Positions 1 to 12,825 are shown, counted from the stretch's first letter. The stretch: 64,000 bases of DNA from Cyclina sinensis (GCA_012932295.1 JAAONU010000081.1:1-64000); one strand, 5' to 3'. The notes: generated by a model not told the origin, from the letters alone. A program made the numbers and translations.

Positions 1-24
1 CTTTCTTTCTTGCTTTCTTCCTTC

Positions 25-59
<35 letters not shown>

Positions 60-576
60 GCTTTCTTCTTTCTTTCTTCTTTCTTTCTTGCTTTCTTCTT
101 CTTCCTTCCTTTCTTCCTTTCTTTCTTCTTGCTTTCTTCCTTCCTTTCTTTCTTCCTTCCTTCTTGCTTTCTTTCTTCCTTTCTTTCTGTCTTTCTTTCT
201 TCTTCTTTCTTCCTTCTTGCTTTCTTCCTTCCTTCTTTCTTTCTTCCTTTCTTTTTCTTCCTTCCTTCTTTCTTTCTTTTTGCTTTCTTCCTTCCTTTCT
301 TTCTTTCTTTCTTGCTTTCTTCTTTCTTGCTTTCTTTCTTTTCTTTCTTGCTTTCTTCCTTTCTTTCTTTCTTTCTTTCTTCTTTCTTTCTTTCTTTCTT
401 TCTTGCTTTCTTCTTTTTTCTTTCTTTCTTCTTTCTTGCTTTCTTTCTTCTTTCTTGCTTTCTTTCTTTCTTTCTTGCTTTCTTTCTTTCTTTTTTCTTT
501 CTTTCTTTCTTTATCTCTGTCTTTCTTTCTTTCTTTCTTTATGTATTTCTTTCTTATTTTTTTTTCTTTCTTTTTT
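1..576. repeat. CTTT polypyrimidine microsatellite (cassette 1)
   Basis: Almost uninterrupted C/T on the plus strand, made of CTTT, CTT and CCTT words. All three forward frames stay open for 140-220 codons of Ser/Phe/Leu. This is a base-composition artefact, not a gene. It is the truncated left edge of the first of three composite satellite cassettes. Confidence 0.97.
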
Positions 577-1225
577 AGACTAGTTCGTTGCATCGTCTTT
601 ACAATATCTCTATTGAATGATATTCAGTTAATACTACTGACCTTATCTAAGTCTGTCATTCAAGATTCAATAAGTGACTGTTAGTCTTCATTTATTTTTA
701 TTTATTATTTTCTGACCTTTATTACGCTATCAGGACTACTAAAATAAATAAAGGGAACAAAATCCTGCTACTCAATTTTTGTTGATACAGTCGCGATAGG
801 TTGCTTCATAAATAAATTTGTTAACTTATCTATAACTTCTCTAACGAAAGTCTTTTACGTAGCTTTTATTCTCTTTCTTTCTTCTGTTTAGTATGAACAT
901 CGAAACATTTATTGCATTATAAACATTTCACTTATATATGTAATTTAAAGGCAACATTTGAAAATTTATGTGCTACACAATTAATAACAGTATGTTTCAA
1001 TTAATTAGTGTTATTTTTGTGAAATAAAAACATATCTATTTACTTACGTCATAGTGCATTTCGGGCTTTTCAGACTTTCTTTTTGTGGACTTGAATATTT
1101 TTTTATTGAAAGAAACTAGATACTATTTTCATAATACTAGACAGGAACCAGTGAAGACACGAGCTTAAAGTAGTAAAAATTCTTGACATTGTTTCTCAAA
1201 CATACATGTTATTTTTGTTGTTGTT

Positions 1226-1274
<49 letters not shown>

Positions 1275-1618
1275 GCATCTACGCTCTCCAAATCACACAT
1301 GTCAACATATTTGTAAAATAAGGTTCGTACATAATCTATTACATTTTTTTTTTCATCAGAAAGTTTATGCCTTCATATGAAAATTAACACAAGTTTGTGC
1401 TGGATTAAAGATTTAAAATTTTAATGCTACGTATATTGAAAAGTAGAATAATTAGAAAAAAAAGTTAAATATTAAATTTTACTACTTGAAATTTTTTAGT
1501 ACATGAACTTGAACACTGCGTGCATCTTATTGATCACACACTGTGCCCATTTCAAACCGTAAAAATAAACATCATTTACAGAAATTGTTGTATAAAGGAA
1601 TTTCTCAATATTGTCATA
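577..1618. repeat. Spacer of composite cassette 1
   Basis: No gene seen. Bases about 584-760 resemble 5610-5770 and 16035-16200: a cgttgcat anchor, then a stretch ending in gaatgatattca, then a Ttattattttc/ctgac block. Bases about 780-1010 resemble 16410-16600 and share the word aaggcaacatttgaaaat. The spacer is therefore diverged copy of the segment linking the CTTT array to the 18-bp array in cassettes 2 and 3. Confidence 0.7.
1227..1269. repeat. Poly-T tract, about 43 T
   Basis: An uninterrupted T run after gttgttgtt. It could be a retroposed poly-A tail in reverse orientation, but no SINE or LINE body was recognised next to it. Confidence 0.95.
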
Positions 1619-2090
1619 TTGTTTAGTCCAAGAGCGCAGTAACGTCAAGCAGCACTGTAAGTCTAGAAGAGCAGTAAGAATTGCAGAAAGTCTAAAAAGT
1701 GCAGTATGTCTAAAAAGTGCAGTATGTATAAAATGTGCAGCAATTCTGAGAAGTGCAGTAAGTCTACAATGTACAGTAAGTCTAAAAAGTGCAGGAAGTC
1801 TAAAAAGCAGAATAAGTTTAAGAAGCGGAGCAAGTCTAAGAAGAAGAGTGAGTCTAAGAAGCGTTGTTACTCTAATAAGCACACTTAGTCTTAGAGACGC
1901 AGAAAGTCAAAGAAGTAAGTAAGTCTAAAAACGCAGACAGAGAGGCACAATAAGAAGCATTAAAATTCAAAAAGTGCAGTAAGTCTATGAAGTCTAAAAT
2001 GCAGAGTCAGAGAAGTGCAGTAAGTCTATGATGTCTAAAACGCAGAGTCAGAGAATTGCAGTAAGTCTATGATGTCTAAGAAAGACAGAG
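1619..2090. repeat. 18-bp satellite array, copy 1
   Basis: A degenerate tandem array of AAGTCTAAGAAGCGCAGT-type units. It gives overlapping open frames on both strands (Lys/Ser-rich or Ser/Leu/Arg-rich forward, Leu/Arg/Thr-rich reverse). Unit-length indels shift the frame, so it does not read as a real protein. The same unit fills 8016-10060 and 17115-18350. Confidence 0.93.
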
Positions 2091-3954
2091 AGAATACATA
2101 TTTAGAGGTTTAAGTAGTATAGATATAACATGTCTTTGGTATAAGCCGTAAACAATACCTATGGCATAGTGTAGTCATATAATTATCATTATGTTTGTTA
2201 AATGCCGTTTGAAAAATCTAAACCTGAGATAAGGTTCCTTTCAGAAAATATCCGTTTCAAACGAACACCACATGAAACTCAGTAATGACCGTAATATTTG
2301 CTTAGTCAGTTAAAAACAAAAATGCATGTAGAAAGTAAAATACGTATCAGAAAGAATGTTATTATCAAAAGAGAGTAACGTAAAATTAAGCTCTTTTTTT
2401 CATTGGATGTAAATGTTTTGACAATTTTGTTCAATAAGAAATTAGAAAAAAAAATAAATAGATCCTTATTTAAACTTGATCATCGCATTTTCAGAAAAAA
2501 CGTTTTACATTAACCACTATCCTGAAATATTTCATTTCTCGTAAGTTTACAAGCACAAACGTATACAACCCTAGTGACATTATAGTTCTTACTTACATGT
2601 TTGTTTTACTTAGGAAAATAAATTTTGAATATATACATTCTAGTCATATCTTTGCCATGTTAATTAGGCTTGTTTGTAATCCCAGTAGTCTGACTTGCGG
2701 AAGGAATGTTTTCATTTTTTTCTCTCTACAAAAAAAGATGCTGCGATATTAAAACTATATAATAACTTATTCACGGGAATAACAATGTTTTCATTGCAAC
2801 TATACCCATTCCAACGTTTAAGAATAGATCTTGGAGTCGTATTTTCCGATATTATTAGTATAAAGAATACATTATCAATGCATTATTTTCTATATCTATT
2901 AACTATCAATTTGCAAATAATGTCGAGCGAGGCAGACAATGTAGTCAGTACTATTTACAAAGTTATGTATCTTTTCCTATAGAGATCGTAAGTAAATATT
3001 GTCCTATCTTTACTGTCAAGACAAATATCTATAAGAACAGCCGGTGTAAAGGGTAGATGTTATAAATATGCTTGATTGTCACATAATTGGATTTATGTTT
3101 TAACTATGTTCAAATATTATATATTACAAGATATATTTTTTTTTCAAATAGGTACGAATTAAAGTATGGGATATATGTTTTAAGTATGCTCGATTTTCAT
3201 AACAATGAAGAATGCCTCAGCTATGTACGGGGTATATGTTTCAGCGAGTTTTGTTTTCGAATACTTAACACTATTTTTTTTGTTATTTAAGTGCAAAAAT
3301 AAGCACAGATAATCTTTATGATGCAATCATTCCATACTTACAAGTCATGCATATTCATGTAATTTCGTGCATTTATACCTTTCATATAGTATATACATGT
3401 TGTACACACCAATATTCCAATATCAATCTTATAGACCAGAATACCTGACAGGTTAAGATACTGGAGTGCTGGTTTATGTTTTGTCAAAGAATGACACTAT
3501 TTATCATTTTATTGATGTTTCTTCTCAATCTATATAGATATACTATCTTTATGAGAGTAAAGTAAGACTGTCGATGTATTAGTCAAGAAATCTTTCAATC
3601 AAGTTTTATACGATTTTGTTTGAGATATTTTGTGTAATATTCAATTATGTTTGAAAGAATTGGAGTAGACTTATTTACATAAATTCTTCTTTCTTTTCAG
3701 GAGTATCGGGTAAGCAATTTTCCTACGTTTATTCTATAAGACATTACATTTCGTTCAATTTAATTTGGAAAAAAAATGTTTCTTTAATATTATGCTTTCT
3801 GATAATGAAATTGTTAAGTTCTGTTAGTGTAAAACAATGTCTGCAAATGAACAAGTTTATAAACTACACTTTTCTTTAATATTGTATTTTTAGAGCGTAG
3901 GAAGGCTATTCATTTTGATGAACATGTAGGTGCTTTAAACATGTTGTAAAACAT
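2091..3954. other. AT-rich stretch with no recognised gene
   Basis: No coding exon, RNA gene or recognisable mobile element seen. The small open frames at 2695-2982 and 3087-3290 are AT-rich and match nothing I know. Confidence 0.6.
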
Positions 3955-4038
3955 TGACTTCAAACTTGTTTTGAGTAACTGTATTAAAATAATGAATGAC
4001 TTCAAACTTGTTTTGAGTAACTGTATTAAAATAATGAA
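3955..4038. repeat. 42-bp tandem duplication
   Basis: Two identical-looking copies of a 42-bp unit beginning TGACTTCAAACTTG and ending just before the CTTT array of cassette 2. The identity suggests a recent slippage or crossover event. Confidence 0.93.
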
Positions 4039-4046
4039 TGAATCAT

Positions 4047-5561
4047 ACGCTTTTCTTTCTTCCTTTCCCCCCTTTTCTTTCTTTGTTTCTTTGTTTCTTT
4101 CTTTTTTCTTTCTTTCATTTTTTGAATACGTTGCATTGAGTGATTTGCTTTTCTATCTTCCTTTCCCTGCTTTCAATTTTTCATCTTTTCTTTCTTTCTT
4201 TCTGTCTTTCTTTCTTTCTTTCTTCTTTCTTTCTTTTCTTTCTTCTTTCTATATATTTATCTATTTTTCTTTCTTTCTTTTTTTTCTTAACACTTTGCAT
4301 TAAATGAGTCATTTGCTTTTCTTTGTTCCTTTCCCTGCTTTCGTTTTTCCACTTTCTTTTTGTCTTTATTCCTTTTTTCTTTCTTTCTTTTCGTTCTTAT
4401 TTCCTTCTTTTCTTTCTTTCTTTCTCTCTATTTTAATTTCTTGATACGTTGCATTTAAAGAGTCATTTGCTTTTCTTTTTTCCTTTCGCTGCTTTCATTT
4501 TTTCCTCTTTCTTTTTCTCTTCCTTTCATTCTTTCTTTCTTTTCGTTTTTTCTTTCTTTCTTTCTTTCATTCTTTTTTTTTTGATACGTTGCATTTGTTT
4601 TTCTTTTCTCCTTTCACTGTTTTCAGTTTTTACTTTTTCTTCCTTTTTTTCTTTTTTTCGTTCTTTCTTTTGTTATTTCTTTTTGTATTCGTTCTTTCTT
4701 TTTCTTTTCTTTCTTTATTTCTTTCTTTTTTTCGTTCTTTCTTTCTTTTTTCTTGATACGTTGCATTGAATGAGATATTTATTTTCACTGCTTTGCTTTT
4801 TTCTTTTTTATTTTGTTCTTCTTTCCTTTCTTTCTTCTTTCTTTCTTTCTTTCTTTTTGTGTTTTGTTTTCTTTCTTTCTTTCTATTCGTTATTTCTTTC
4901 TTTCTTTCTTTTCTTGATACGTTGCATTGAATGAGTCATTTGATATTCTTTCTTCCTTTCCCTGCTTTCATTTTTCCCTCTTTCTTTCTTTCTTCCTTTG
5001 TTTCTTCTTTCTTTCTTTTTTTTTTTTTCTTGATACTTTGCAATGAATGAGTCTTGTGCTTTTTTTTCCTTTCCCTGCTTCTGTTTTTTCCACTTTCTTT
5101 CTTTCTTTCTTTTCATTCTTTCTTTCTGTTCGTTTTTTCTTTCTTTCCTTTCGCTTTTCTTTCTTTATTTCTTTCCTGATACGTTGTATTGAATGAGTCA
5201 TTTGCTTTTCTTTCCTTCTTTCCCTGCTTTCGGTTTTTACTTTTTCTTTTTCTCTTCCTTTCTTTCTTTTTTCGTTCGTTTTTCTTTTTTTTTCTTTCTT
5301 TCGTTCTTTATTTTTTTTTCTTGATACGTTGCATTGAATGAGTCGTTTACTTTCCCTGTTTTGTTTTTTCTTCTTTTTTCCTCCTTCCTTTCTTCTTTCT
5401 TTCGTTCTTTCTTCCTTTCTTTTCGTGATATGCTGCATTGAATGAGTCATTTGGTATTCTTTTTCCTTTCCCTGTTTTTTCCTCTTTCTTCTTTCTTCTT
5501 TCTTTCTTTCTTTCTTTCTTGATACGCTGCATTGAATGAGTCATTTGTTTTACTTTCTTCC

Positions 5562-5592
<31 letters not shown>

Positions 5593-5611
5593 TTTCTTTA
5601 TTTCTTTCTTC
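4047..5611. repeat. Higher-order CTTT array (cassette 2)
   Basis: A CTTT-rich array broken about twelve times, every 90-190 bp, by a conserved non-simple anchor close to gatacgttgcattgaatgag. Anchors lie near 4127, 4295, 4445, 4584, 4756, 4916, 5033, 5178, 5323, 5430, 5521 and 5612. Most are followed by a second conserved block, a run of cctttccctgctttc. The anchor makes this a compound satellite rather than a plain microsatellite. The open frames it creates (Lys/Glu/Arg-rich on the minus strand) are artefacts. Confidence 0.93.
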
Positions 5612-8015
5612 GATACATTGCAATTGTCTTTATAATATCTTTATTGAATGATATTCAAATAATAAATAAAAAAAAAACTTATCTATGACTGACATTCCAA
5701 ATTCAACGTGATACTCTTATTGTTCGACATGTTGTTTATTATTTTCAATCATTTTCTGACACGTGATTCCGCTTACAACATATTTTCATTCTAATCATGA
5801 ATGTGAAGAAAAGTAAATGTGTAGCAATAAGATATCATCCATAATGAAATATCGAACCAATCATGGAAGTTCCTGTAAGTTGTGTGCTGCTTTATCAAAA
5901 ATTGAATATTATATCGTGAAGAGTAGGGTTTTATATTTGATGTTGTGCATGAAAAGAAACATTTTTGTTACAATTTGAACTCGCAAAATCAGTCTTAAGA
6001 AAATCATCCACGGTCAAATAATATGTTAAGAGATTATTTCATGTCTGTAAGTTATTTGATAATGATTGAACATTTTAGGACGATTGGAAATTCGCCTATT
6101 TAAATCAAGAACTTGTGAAAAGAAATCGATTTCAAGTTGGACATATATCTATAAAACAAAGGTCTCAGAAATGATAGTAAAGAACAGATAAAAAGCTTCA
6201 TTATCACTTGAATTCAGTGAATTTAGCAATTATCAACGTGGATGTCTTCCTTTAAAACTTGTTTAAAAAAACAGTCAGTATTACTATTTATTGCTAACTA
6301 CGTTTAAAAATAAAAGTTTAACTTTCTCACAAACAGACGGTACAGTCTATTGTCGTCTGCTGTAGTCGCGTTATTGAACCTTCTTTTGATTGAGATGAAA
6401 AAAACTGTATCCGGTGTGCATATAGTTGTAACCTACACCGCAATGTTTATGTAACAAACACATACCCTAAAAAATAAAACACATGCATCCTTTAAACCAA
6501 ACAAATATATTAAAGTAAATATTAATATAAGGTACAATATTGAAACTTTAATATATTGTGAATTAAAGGGACTGAACATGCATAGTTTTCAATGTCTGCT
6601 CGAAATTTGATCGTCTGCTACATCTGATCTTCTGTATTCAACACAAATATGCTGATATATAACCTATTCTATCTTCCGATTTAGTTGCATTATTTCTTAG
6701 GCAATAAAAACAGTCATCTCTGACAAGAATGTATATTTTTAGTGAATAACGAGATTGCATCAACATTTGTCCCGTTAATCTTTTTTTGAGAATAAGCAAA
6801 CGATGATTGTTTAATTCAACATTGGAGCGTACTTCCTTTTGTTTACGGAGACTCTCATGCGTCGCGCTCTTACGCGAGATGTATGTATTTAGGCAAACTC
6901 CACTCTTCTATCTAATCAGTTACCACTGCGACTTAAATGTTATTATTTATTCCTTCCATTGATAGCTTTGATCAAATCTTATTATTTTAAGATGTGTTCT
7001 GTTATAACTCGAAAATGGATAAATGAAAAAAGTAATGTTAATTTATTGTAACCACGTGGGAGTGATAACTGTACCTGCAGCGTTGAGTTTGGTGTTTTCG
7101 AAATCGTACAGTTTTGCTATATCATTCATACCTAAACATTTTTTTTCAGAAAAGTACATTAAAAAATGAAAGCAAATGATTTAAAAGATACAAAAAATAA
7201 CAAGGAATGGTGGAATAATTGTTAGTGATCAACAGTTTTCAATTCCATTCCAGTCGTAATTTTATCAACCATAGTCATTGTAAAATATGCTTATTGGATA
7301 AATGAAAAGATTTTGTTTCTTGTTAACATAATATAAATCGATGAATATTCTTAACAGAAAAGAAAAACTTATAAATTACTAGTATGAGCAATCAGAGAGA
7401 CTCAAAAGCTTCAATATCTTATCATTAGTTGTATATTTTATATAACTAAAAGTTGAATCCGTGTGATAATGTGTGAGATTGTTATACTTTACTGTATGCA
7501 AAACTTATAGACTACGATATAGTTATATCGGTGTTTTGTAATAAAGATTCCTCTAAAACAAATGACAAGTGAACAAAACAATCAGTATATCTTTTCATAC
7601 TTGTTTAGTTAAAACATTATTATAATGCAAACGTTTCTATAAAGTTGTGATTGTTTATAATTCTTGTTTTTCCTCGTTTAATCCTTATTTTCATATAAAC
7701 ATAAAAACTGAACTAATCAAGAATCTAACGAAATTTAGTTCCAGTTGAATTTTCAACTATAGTTAATTTGATTTGAAAAATGACAAACACAAACAGTTAC
7801 TTTATATCAGTCAATATTTAAGAAATGAGCTTTTCAGGATTATATAATATATTGTATATTTTCATAAATTATCAAACAAAAGGGTTGTTCACATAAGTTA
7901 TAAAAAAATATTATAGAAATGCACAAACACCGATACTGCTGTCAAAAATAGAGTTTTGCCGATGAATAGCAATATGAGATAAAAAAAAATAAAAAGTAAA
8001 ATCATATTAACTAGA
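5612..8015. repeat. Spacer of composite cassette 2
   Basis: Bases 5620-5955 are closely similar to 16035-16375, including the shared words gttcgacatgttgtttatta and gaaatatcgaaccaatcatg. The rest, to about 8015, is AT-rich with no recognised gene. A part (about 6530-6660) belongs to a dispersed repeat listed separately. Confidence 0.8.
6530..6660. repeat. Dispersed repeat A, copy 1
   Basis: Resembles 12560-12690. Both have a stretch like attaaaggNattNaacatg, then aatttgatcgtNtgctac, then tctgatNttct in the same order and spacing. Family unknown. Confidence 0.7.
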
Positions 8016-10060
8016 TAACTAGCAGAAAGTCTAAGGTGGGCAGAAAGTCTAAGAAAGCGCAGTAAAAAAAAAATAACATGAACTCAAAGCAGCAGAGTAA
8101 GTATAAGCAAAAGGAATAAGTCTTAGAAACGCAAAAAGTCGAAGAAGCGCAGCAAGTCTAAGAAACGGAATAACTCTAAGAAGCGCAAAAAGTCGAATAA
8201 GCGCAACAAGTCTAAGAAGCTGAATATGTCTAAGAAGCGCAAAAAGTCTAAGAAAGGCACTAAGTCTAAGAAGCGCAGTAAGTCTTAGAAACGCACTAAG
8301 TCTAAGAAGCGCAGTAAGTCTAAGGACGCACTAAGTCTAAGAAACGCATTAAGTCTAAGAACGCACTAAGTCTTAGAAACGCACTAAGTCTAAGAAGCGC
8401 AGAAAGTCTAAGAAACGCACTAAGTCTAAGAAGCGCAGTAAGTCTAAGAAACGCACTAAGTCTAAGAAACGCTCTAAGTCTAAGAAGCGCAGTAAGTCTA
8501 AGAAGCGTGTTAAGTCTAAGAAGCGCAGTAAGACTAAGAAGCGCAGAAAGTCGATGAAGCACAGTAAGAATAAGAAGCGGACTCAGTCTAAGAAGCACAG
8601 AAAGTCTAAGAAGCGCAAACAGTCTAAGAAACGCAGAAAGTCTAAGAAGCACAGTTAGTCTAAGAAGTGCAGAAAGTCTAAGAAGCACAGGAAGTATTAA
8701 AAGCGGAATAAGTCTAAGAAGCGCAGTAAGTCTAAGAAGCACAGTGAGTATTAGAAGCGCAGAAAGTCTAAGAAGCGGAAAAAGTTCACGAAGCACAGTA
8801 AGTATAAAAAGCGAAGCGCTGCAAGTCAAAGAGGCACAGTAAGTCTAAGAAGCGCAGAAAGTCTAAGATGCACAGTAAGTATAAGAAGCGGAATAAGTCT
8901 TAGAAGCATATAAAGTCTAAGAAGCACAGTTAGCATAAGAATCGGAATAAGTCTAAGAACCACAGAAAGTCTAAGAAGCACAGTAAGCATTAAAGGCGAT
9001 TAAGACTAAGAAGCGCAGTAATTTTAAGAAGCACAAGTAATAAAATAAGCCAAATGAAAATCAGCAGAGCAGTAAGACTGAGCAGTGCAGAAAATATAAG
9101 GAAAACAGTTAGTCTTAGAAGCACAGAAAGACAAAGAAGCACAATAAATCAAAAAAACAACATAAGGTTAAATAGCACAGTAAGTCTTAGATGCGAAATA
9201 AGTCTAAGAAATGCAGTAAGTCTAAGAAGCGTACAAAAATCAAAGCATTACAATAAATAAAAGTACTTAAATAAGGCTTAATAGCGAAGTGAGTCATATA
9301 ATCAAAGAAGGTCTAAAAGCACAGTTGGTCCTAGATTCGCAGTACGTCTAAGAAGCGAAATTATTCAAATAACAATAAAGTCTAAGAAGCACGGTACTTC
9401 TTAGTAGCAGATTAGGACTCAGAAGAGCAGCAGTCTAAAAGTACTGTTAGTCCTAAAAGTATAATTATTCTTAGGTGCGAAGTAAGTCTTAAAAGCGATC
9501 TAAGTCTAAGAAGCGGAATAGGTCTAAGAAGCGCTGTAAGTCTCAAAAGCGCATCAAGTATAAGAAGTGCAGTAAGTCTAACAAGAGGAATACGTGAAAA
9601 AAGTACTCTATGCGTTATTAGCGTGGTATGTTAAAGAAGCGCAGTAGGTTTATGAAGTGGAATGAGTCTAAATGGATTAGTAGGACAAATAAGCGCGGTA
9701 AGACAAAGAATCGCAGTAAGTCTTAAAAGCGTAGTAAGTCCTAGAAGCGCAGTAAGTGTAAGAAGCGCGGTAAGTCCAAGAATCGCAGCAAGACTTAGAA
9801 GCACTGTAAGCCTTAGAAGCGCAGTAAATCTTAGAAGCCCCTCAAGTCTTAGATGCGCAATCATTCTAAGAAGCGGAATAAGTCAAAGAAGCGCAGCATG
9901 TCTTGGAAGCGCAGAAAATCCAAAAGCACCGTTAAACTAGGAGGCGCAGTTAATCTTAGAAGCGAGCAAATACTTTGAAGCTAAATAATGCTAAGATGCA
10001 CAGTAAGTGACAAATGTGCAGTAAGTGTAAGAAGCGTATTTGACACATGGAAAGTGCAGC
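8016..10060. repeat. 18-bp satellite array, copy 2 (largest)
   Basis: About 2 kb of tandem AAGTCTAAGAAGCGCAGT-type units, most regular between 8220 and 8760. Read in phase the unit would give Lys-Ser-Lys-Lys-Arg-Ser; on the other strand it gives Leu/Arg/Ser-rich repeats (169 codons open at 8320-8829, minus). Frequent 1-2 base indels and stops break every frame over longer distances. It is repeat DNA, not a basic SR- or protamine-like gene. Each unit carries a GCGC site, giving unusual CpG density for this AT-rich window. Confidence 0.95.
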
Positions 10061-10304
10061 AAGTATGGCACTCCTTTTGGTCCAGAAAGTGCAGCAGATT
10101 CTGTGAACGATGAAAGTCAAATCTGATATATTAACGTCAAATAATAAGCTTCATATAACAGAAAGAGTTTATTGAAATTTAAGAGATAACTTTATACTTA
10201 TTGGCTGTATATTAAAAGAACATTGTACATACCAATTATATATTACAATTTTGCGAATGTGTGTTTTTTTTATCTATAATAAGATAAGTAATGTTTTAGC
10301 TTCC

Positions 10305-10415
10305 ATGATCATTTTGTGGTCATAGTGAGCTTTTGTGATCTTCTGATGTCCGTCGTTCGTCGACTGTGCGTGCGTGAGTCCGTCCATCAACAATGTATTG
10401 TCTGCACGATAGAAG
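10305..10415. repeat. Fragment of mollusc-type dispersed repeat (gtccgtc family)
   Basis: The stretch ggtcatagtgagcttttgtg followed by gatcttctgatgtccgtcg and a gtgcgtgcgtgagtccgtcc run resembles a dispersed repeat I recall from bivalve genomes. The minus-strand 103-codon frame crossing it (10274-10585) is probably incidental. Confidence 0.55.
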
Positions 10416-10599
10416 TATTTTTTTATTTGATTTGAAAGGGTAAACAGGCAAAAAGTTGTATGATTTCTGTCTCGTTTTTTCAATAAATACACTATAAGTA
10501 TGATCGAAATATAATAACAGACGTGTTGTTGTTTGTTTACAGATTTTTGTTTCAATCTTTTCGTCAAATTAAAAACATTAAACATCTCGAAAAAAAAAA

Positions 10600-10795
10600 T
10601 TGCTCTGGCTATTGGCCGTTCGAGAGGTTTTGCGATTAGACTGGCTGAAAAAAAAAACTGGCCGTTGGCTGGAGTTCGGAGGTGACCGCCGGCGATAGTT
10701 AATTATATAGAACAACAAACGGGGGGAAGTCAAAGTGGCTGTTGTAAGGAGGTAACGGTCAGTGGGAGGTGACCGTTAGTGGAGGTTATACTGTA
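10600..10795. repeat. Short-unit repeat resembling a pogo/Tigger-type terminus
   Basis: Internal copies of a ggaggtgaccg / ggccgttggctg motif, ending in gtggaggttatactgta. Read in reverse this begins TACAGTATAACCTCC, which resembles termini of pogo/Tigger-type elements. No partner terminus or transposase was found nearby. Confidence 0.35.
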
Positions 10796-10932
10796 GTTAT
10801 TAAATTTTGTTTAAAGATATCCGCTTCTGAAAAATGACTACGTGGATTAAAATGTTTGTTTTAAATATTTGACATGAATTCTCTGTAATGAACAATTTTG
10901 GCATGCATAGTAACAGATTTTAACAAAAGTAT

Positions 10933-11247
10933 GTGGCCTGTGTAGACAACATCATATTAAAATCAAAACAGATATCTTTTATCGAAATTTCTTCCGTTTC
11001 TATGGAAATAACCTCCAACAGCCTCCAGATTGTTGAAAAAGGACAATTTTGCATCATTTTCCTGGTTAAGAATGATGTCTTTAAGAAAATTAGTTCAACT
11101 CTGTTTCCATGGAAACAGACTATTTCGGACAAAATGAATTTTAGTACAATATTCATATACGGTTCCTCACAATATATGAATATACTTGCTGATTCTGAGA
11201 TGATGGCAGCCACACTCCCTCTTTATCTCTTTGGTCTTTGCAGCTAA
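10933..11247. other. Region open on both strands with X-box-like palindromes
   Basis: A 104-codon frame on the plus strand (10933-11247) overlaps a 97-codon frame on the minus strand (10920-11213). Neither product is recognised. The interval holds a fully palindromic gtttccatggaaac at 11103-11116 and a near match gtttctatggaaat at 10996-11009. Both fit the RFX X-box form, the first perfectly. A dispersed repeat with conserved palindromes would also explain this. Confidence 0.35.
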
Positions 11248-12555
11248 TTCGTGTTAAAAATGTTGTTCATATTATCACTCCGTAATTGATTGTAATATTT
11301 CATCTCTGAATGATTTTTTTTCTTAAGCTTTAGAAAATGATAAGCTTTATTAAGTCATAAATAAAATGTCCGCCCTAAAATATCCAAAAGAGGAATATGT
11401 TTTGCGTATATAAGAATTTTAAATGTTTTACCCTTTTTAACGGTTATATTACCAAACATGAAAGCCAAAACAAATACACGTTCTTTTGACAGAAATCTAG
11501 GAAAATGTTACTGTGTAATGCCTGTGGTCAAAAAGATTTTTTTTTTTCTTAAAATGATTATTATTACAAAAACACTTGAAATCCGAAGTAAACATATTGA
11601 GAAACAAGTACCCTCTAACACATAGTTCTAAGGGCAGTTGGCCCTTCTTGGGAAAGACAACTACAGTAACATTCTTGTTCGGTTATAGTTAACAATTCGC
11701 TGTCATTTAATGACACTTCTAAAATTTTAGTTCCTTCATGATTCTTTCTTAAATGCCATAAAAGAATGAATCGCACTTAGAAAATATGTCGAAGTAGCGG
11801 AAATCCATTTAAGTCCATATAAGGACTGCTACCACAACAATTTAATATTCCGTATTGGTGTTTAACCGAGTTGACATAGAACTAAACTTAAGGAACTTGA
11901 AGTTACAGTTATTTTCTCTAATTTGTTTCAAAATCTGTTTAAAAGTGTAATATCAACGAAGATACAGATGTGACGATAGAAAATGATTGAATTTAACACG
12001 TGACAAAAACTTTCTCCCGTGTTTTTGCCGGTCTTCCTTGTTATTGTTCATAGGTACAAAAAGCATGTCGGCGGTTCTATAATAACGTTATTATTGCATC
12101 TTCTACACTTTATTTACATTCTTCAGACCTTACCGAAATTAGTACATAGAACGCGATCCAAAATAAAAAGGGAAAATCTGTTGTTTTTGTTTTCCTTTTT
12201 ACAGTTTGAAACCATTCAGCAGTCAAATGTGCTTATATTCCGCTTTTTTCACATGACATTGTTTACCTTAAAAAAGACACATTTCCCTAATTAACCATTA
12301 ATTATTTTCAGTCTGGAAATAACTTCCTTATCAAAATGTTGCTAGGCAAATTCAAAAGTTAAAATCATTTCGGCAGCTATTTCTTCTGAAATATTTTGCA
12401 AGTAGATAATCATTGAGTGACAGAGCACCTGCAATTTTGCTTTCGATGTAATCAACATCGCAATGCACATGCTAGAAACTACGTCGCCTCAAAATTAAGA
12501 CATATGCATACAACCGATGTTAATCTATTTTTGTAAATATTGTTGTAAATATTGT
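11248..12555. other. AT-rich stretch with no recognised gene
   Basis: No supported gene or repeat. The 91-codon frame at 12019-12294 (plus) is unrecognised and could be chance. Confidence 0.55.
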
Positions 12556-12559
12556 TGTA

Positions 12560-12690
12560 AGGAGCTATATTGAAATTTAATACATTATGCATTAAAGGAA
12601 TTAAACATGTATACTTCTCAATATCTGTTGGGAATTTGATCGTGTGCTACGTCTGATGTTCTATATGCAATACATACATGCTAAGTATCT
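12560..12690. repeat. Dispersed repeat A, copy 2
   Basis: Diverged copy of the sequence at about 6530-6660, with the same ordered blocks. Preceded by two copies of ttgtaaatattg at about 12532-12556. Confidence 0.7.
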
Positions 12691-12823
12691 TGGACTGTTT
12701 AGTTGGTTTAGTTGCCTTTAATCATCTGTTTTTCTTGTACTTCCTGCATAAATAGTTATACATTGTATTGGAAAACGCATGAATTATATCATAATGATGT
12801 TTATTACGATATGTATTTTATTG

Positions 12824-12825
<2 letters not shown>

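Noticed and set aside
10..684. Ser/Phe/Leu-rich open frames of 140-224 codons
   Set aside because: Caused by CTTT polypyrimidine DNA, which lacks stop codons in every forward frame.
4883..5544. Lys/Glu/Arg-rich minus-strand frames of 65-160 codons
   Set aside because: Complement of the CTTT array; no conserved protein features and the frames overlap one another.
8320..8829. 169-codon Leu/Arg-rich minus-strand frame
   Set aside because: Periodic translation of the 18-bp satellite; equivalent frames arise wherever the array is regular.
8016..10060. CRISPR-like array of short repeats
   Set aside because: Units are contiguous with no unique spacers, and the genome is eukaryotic.
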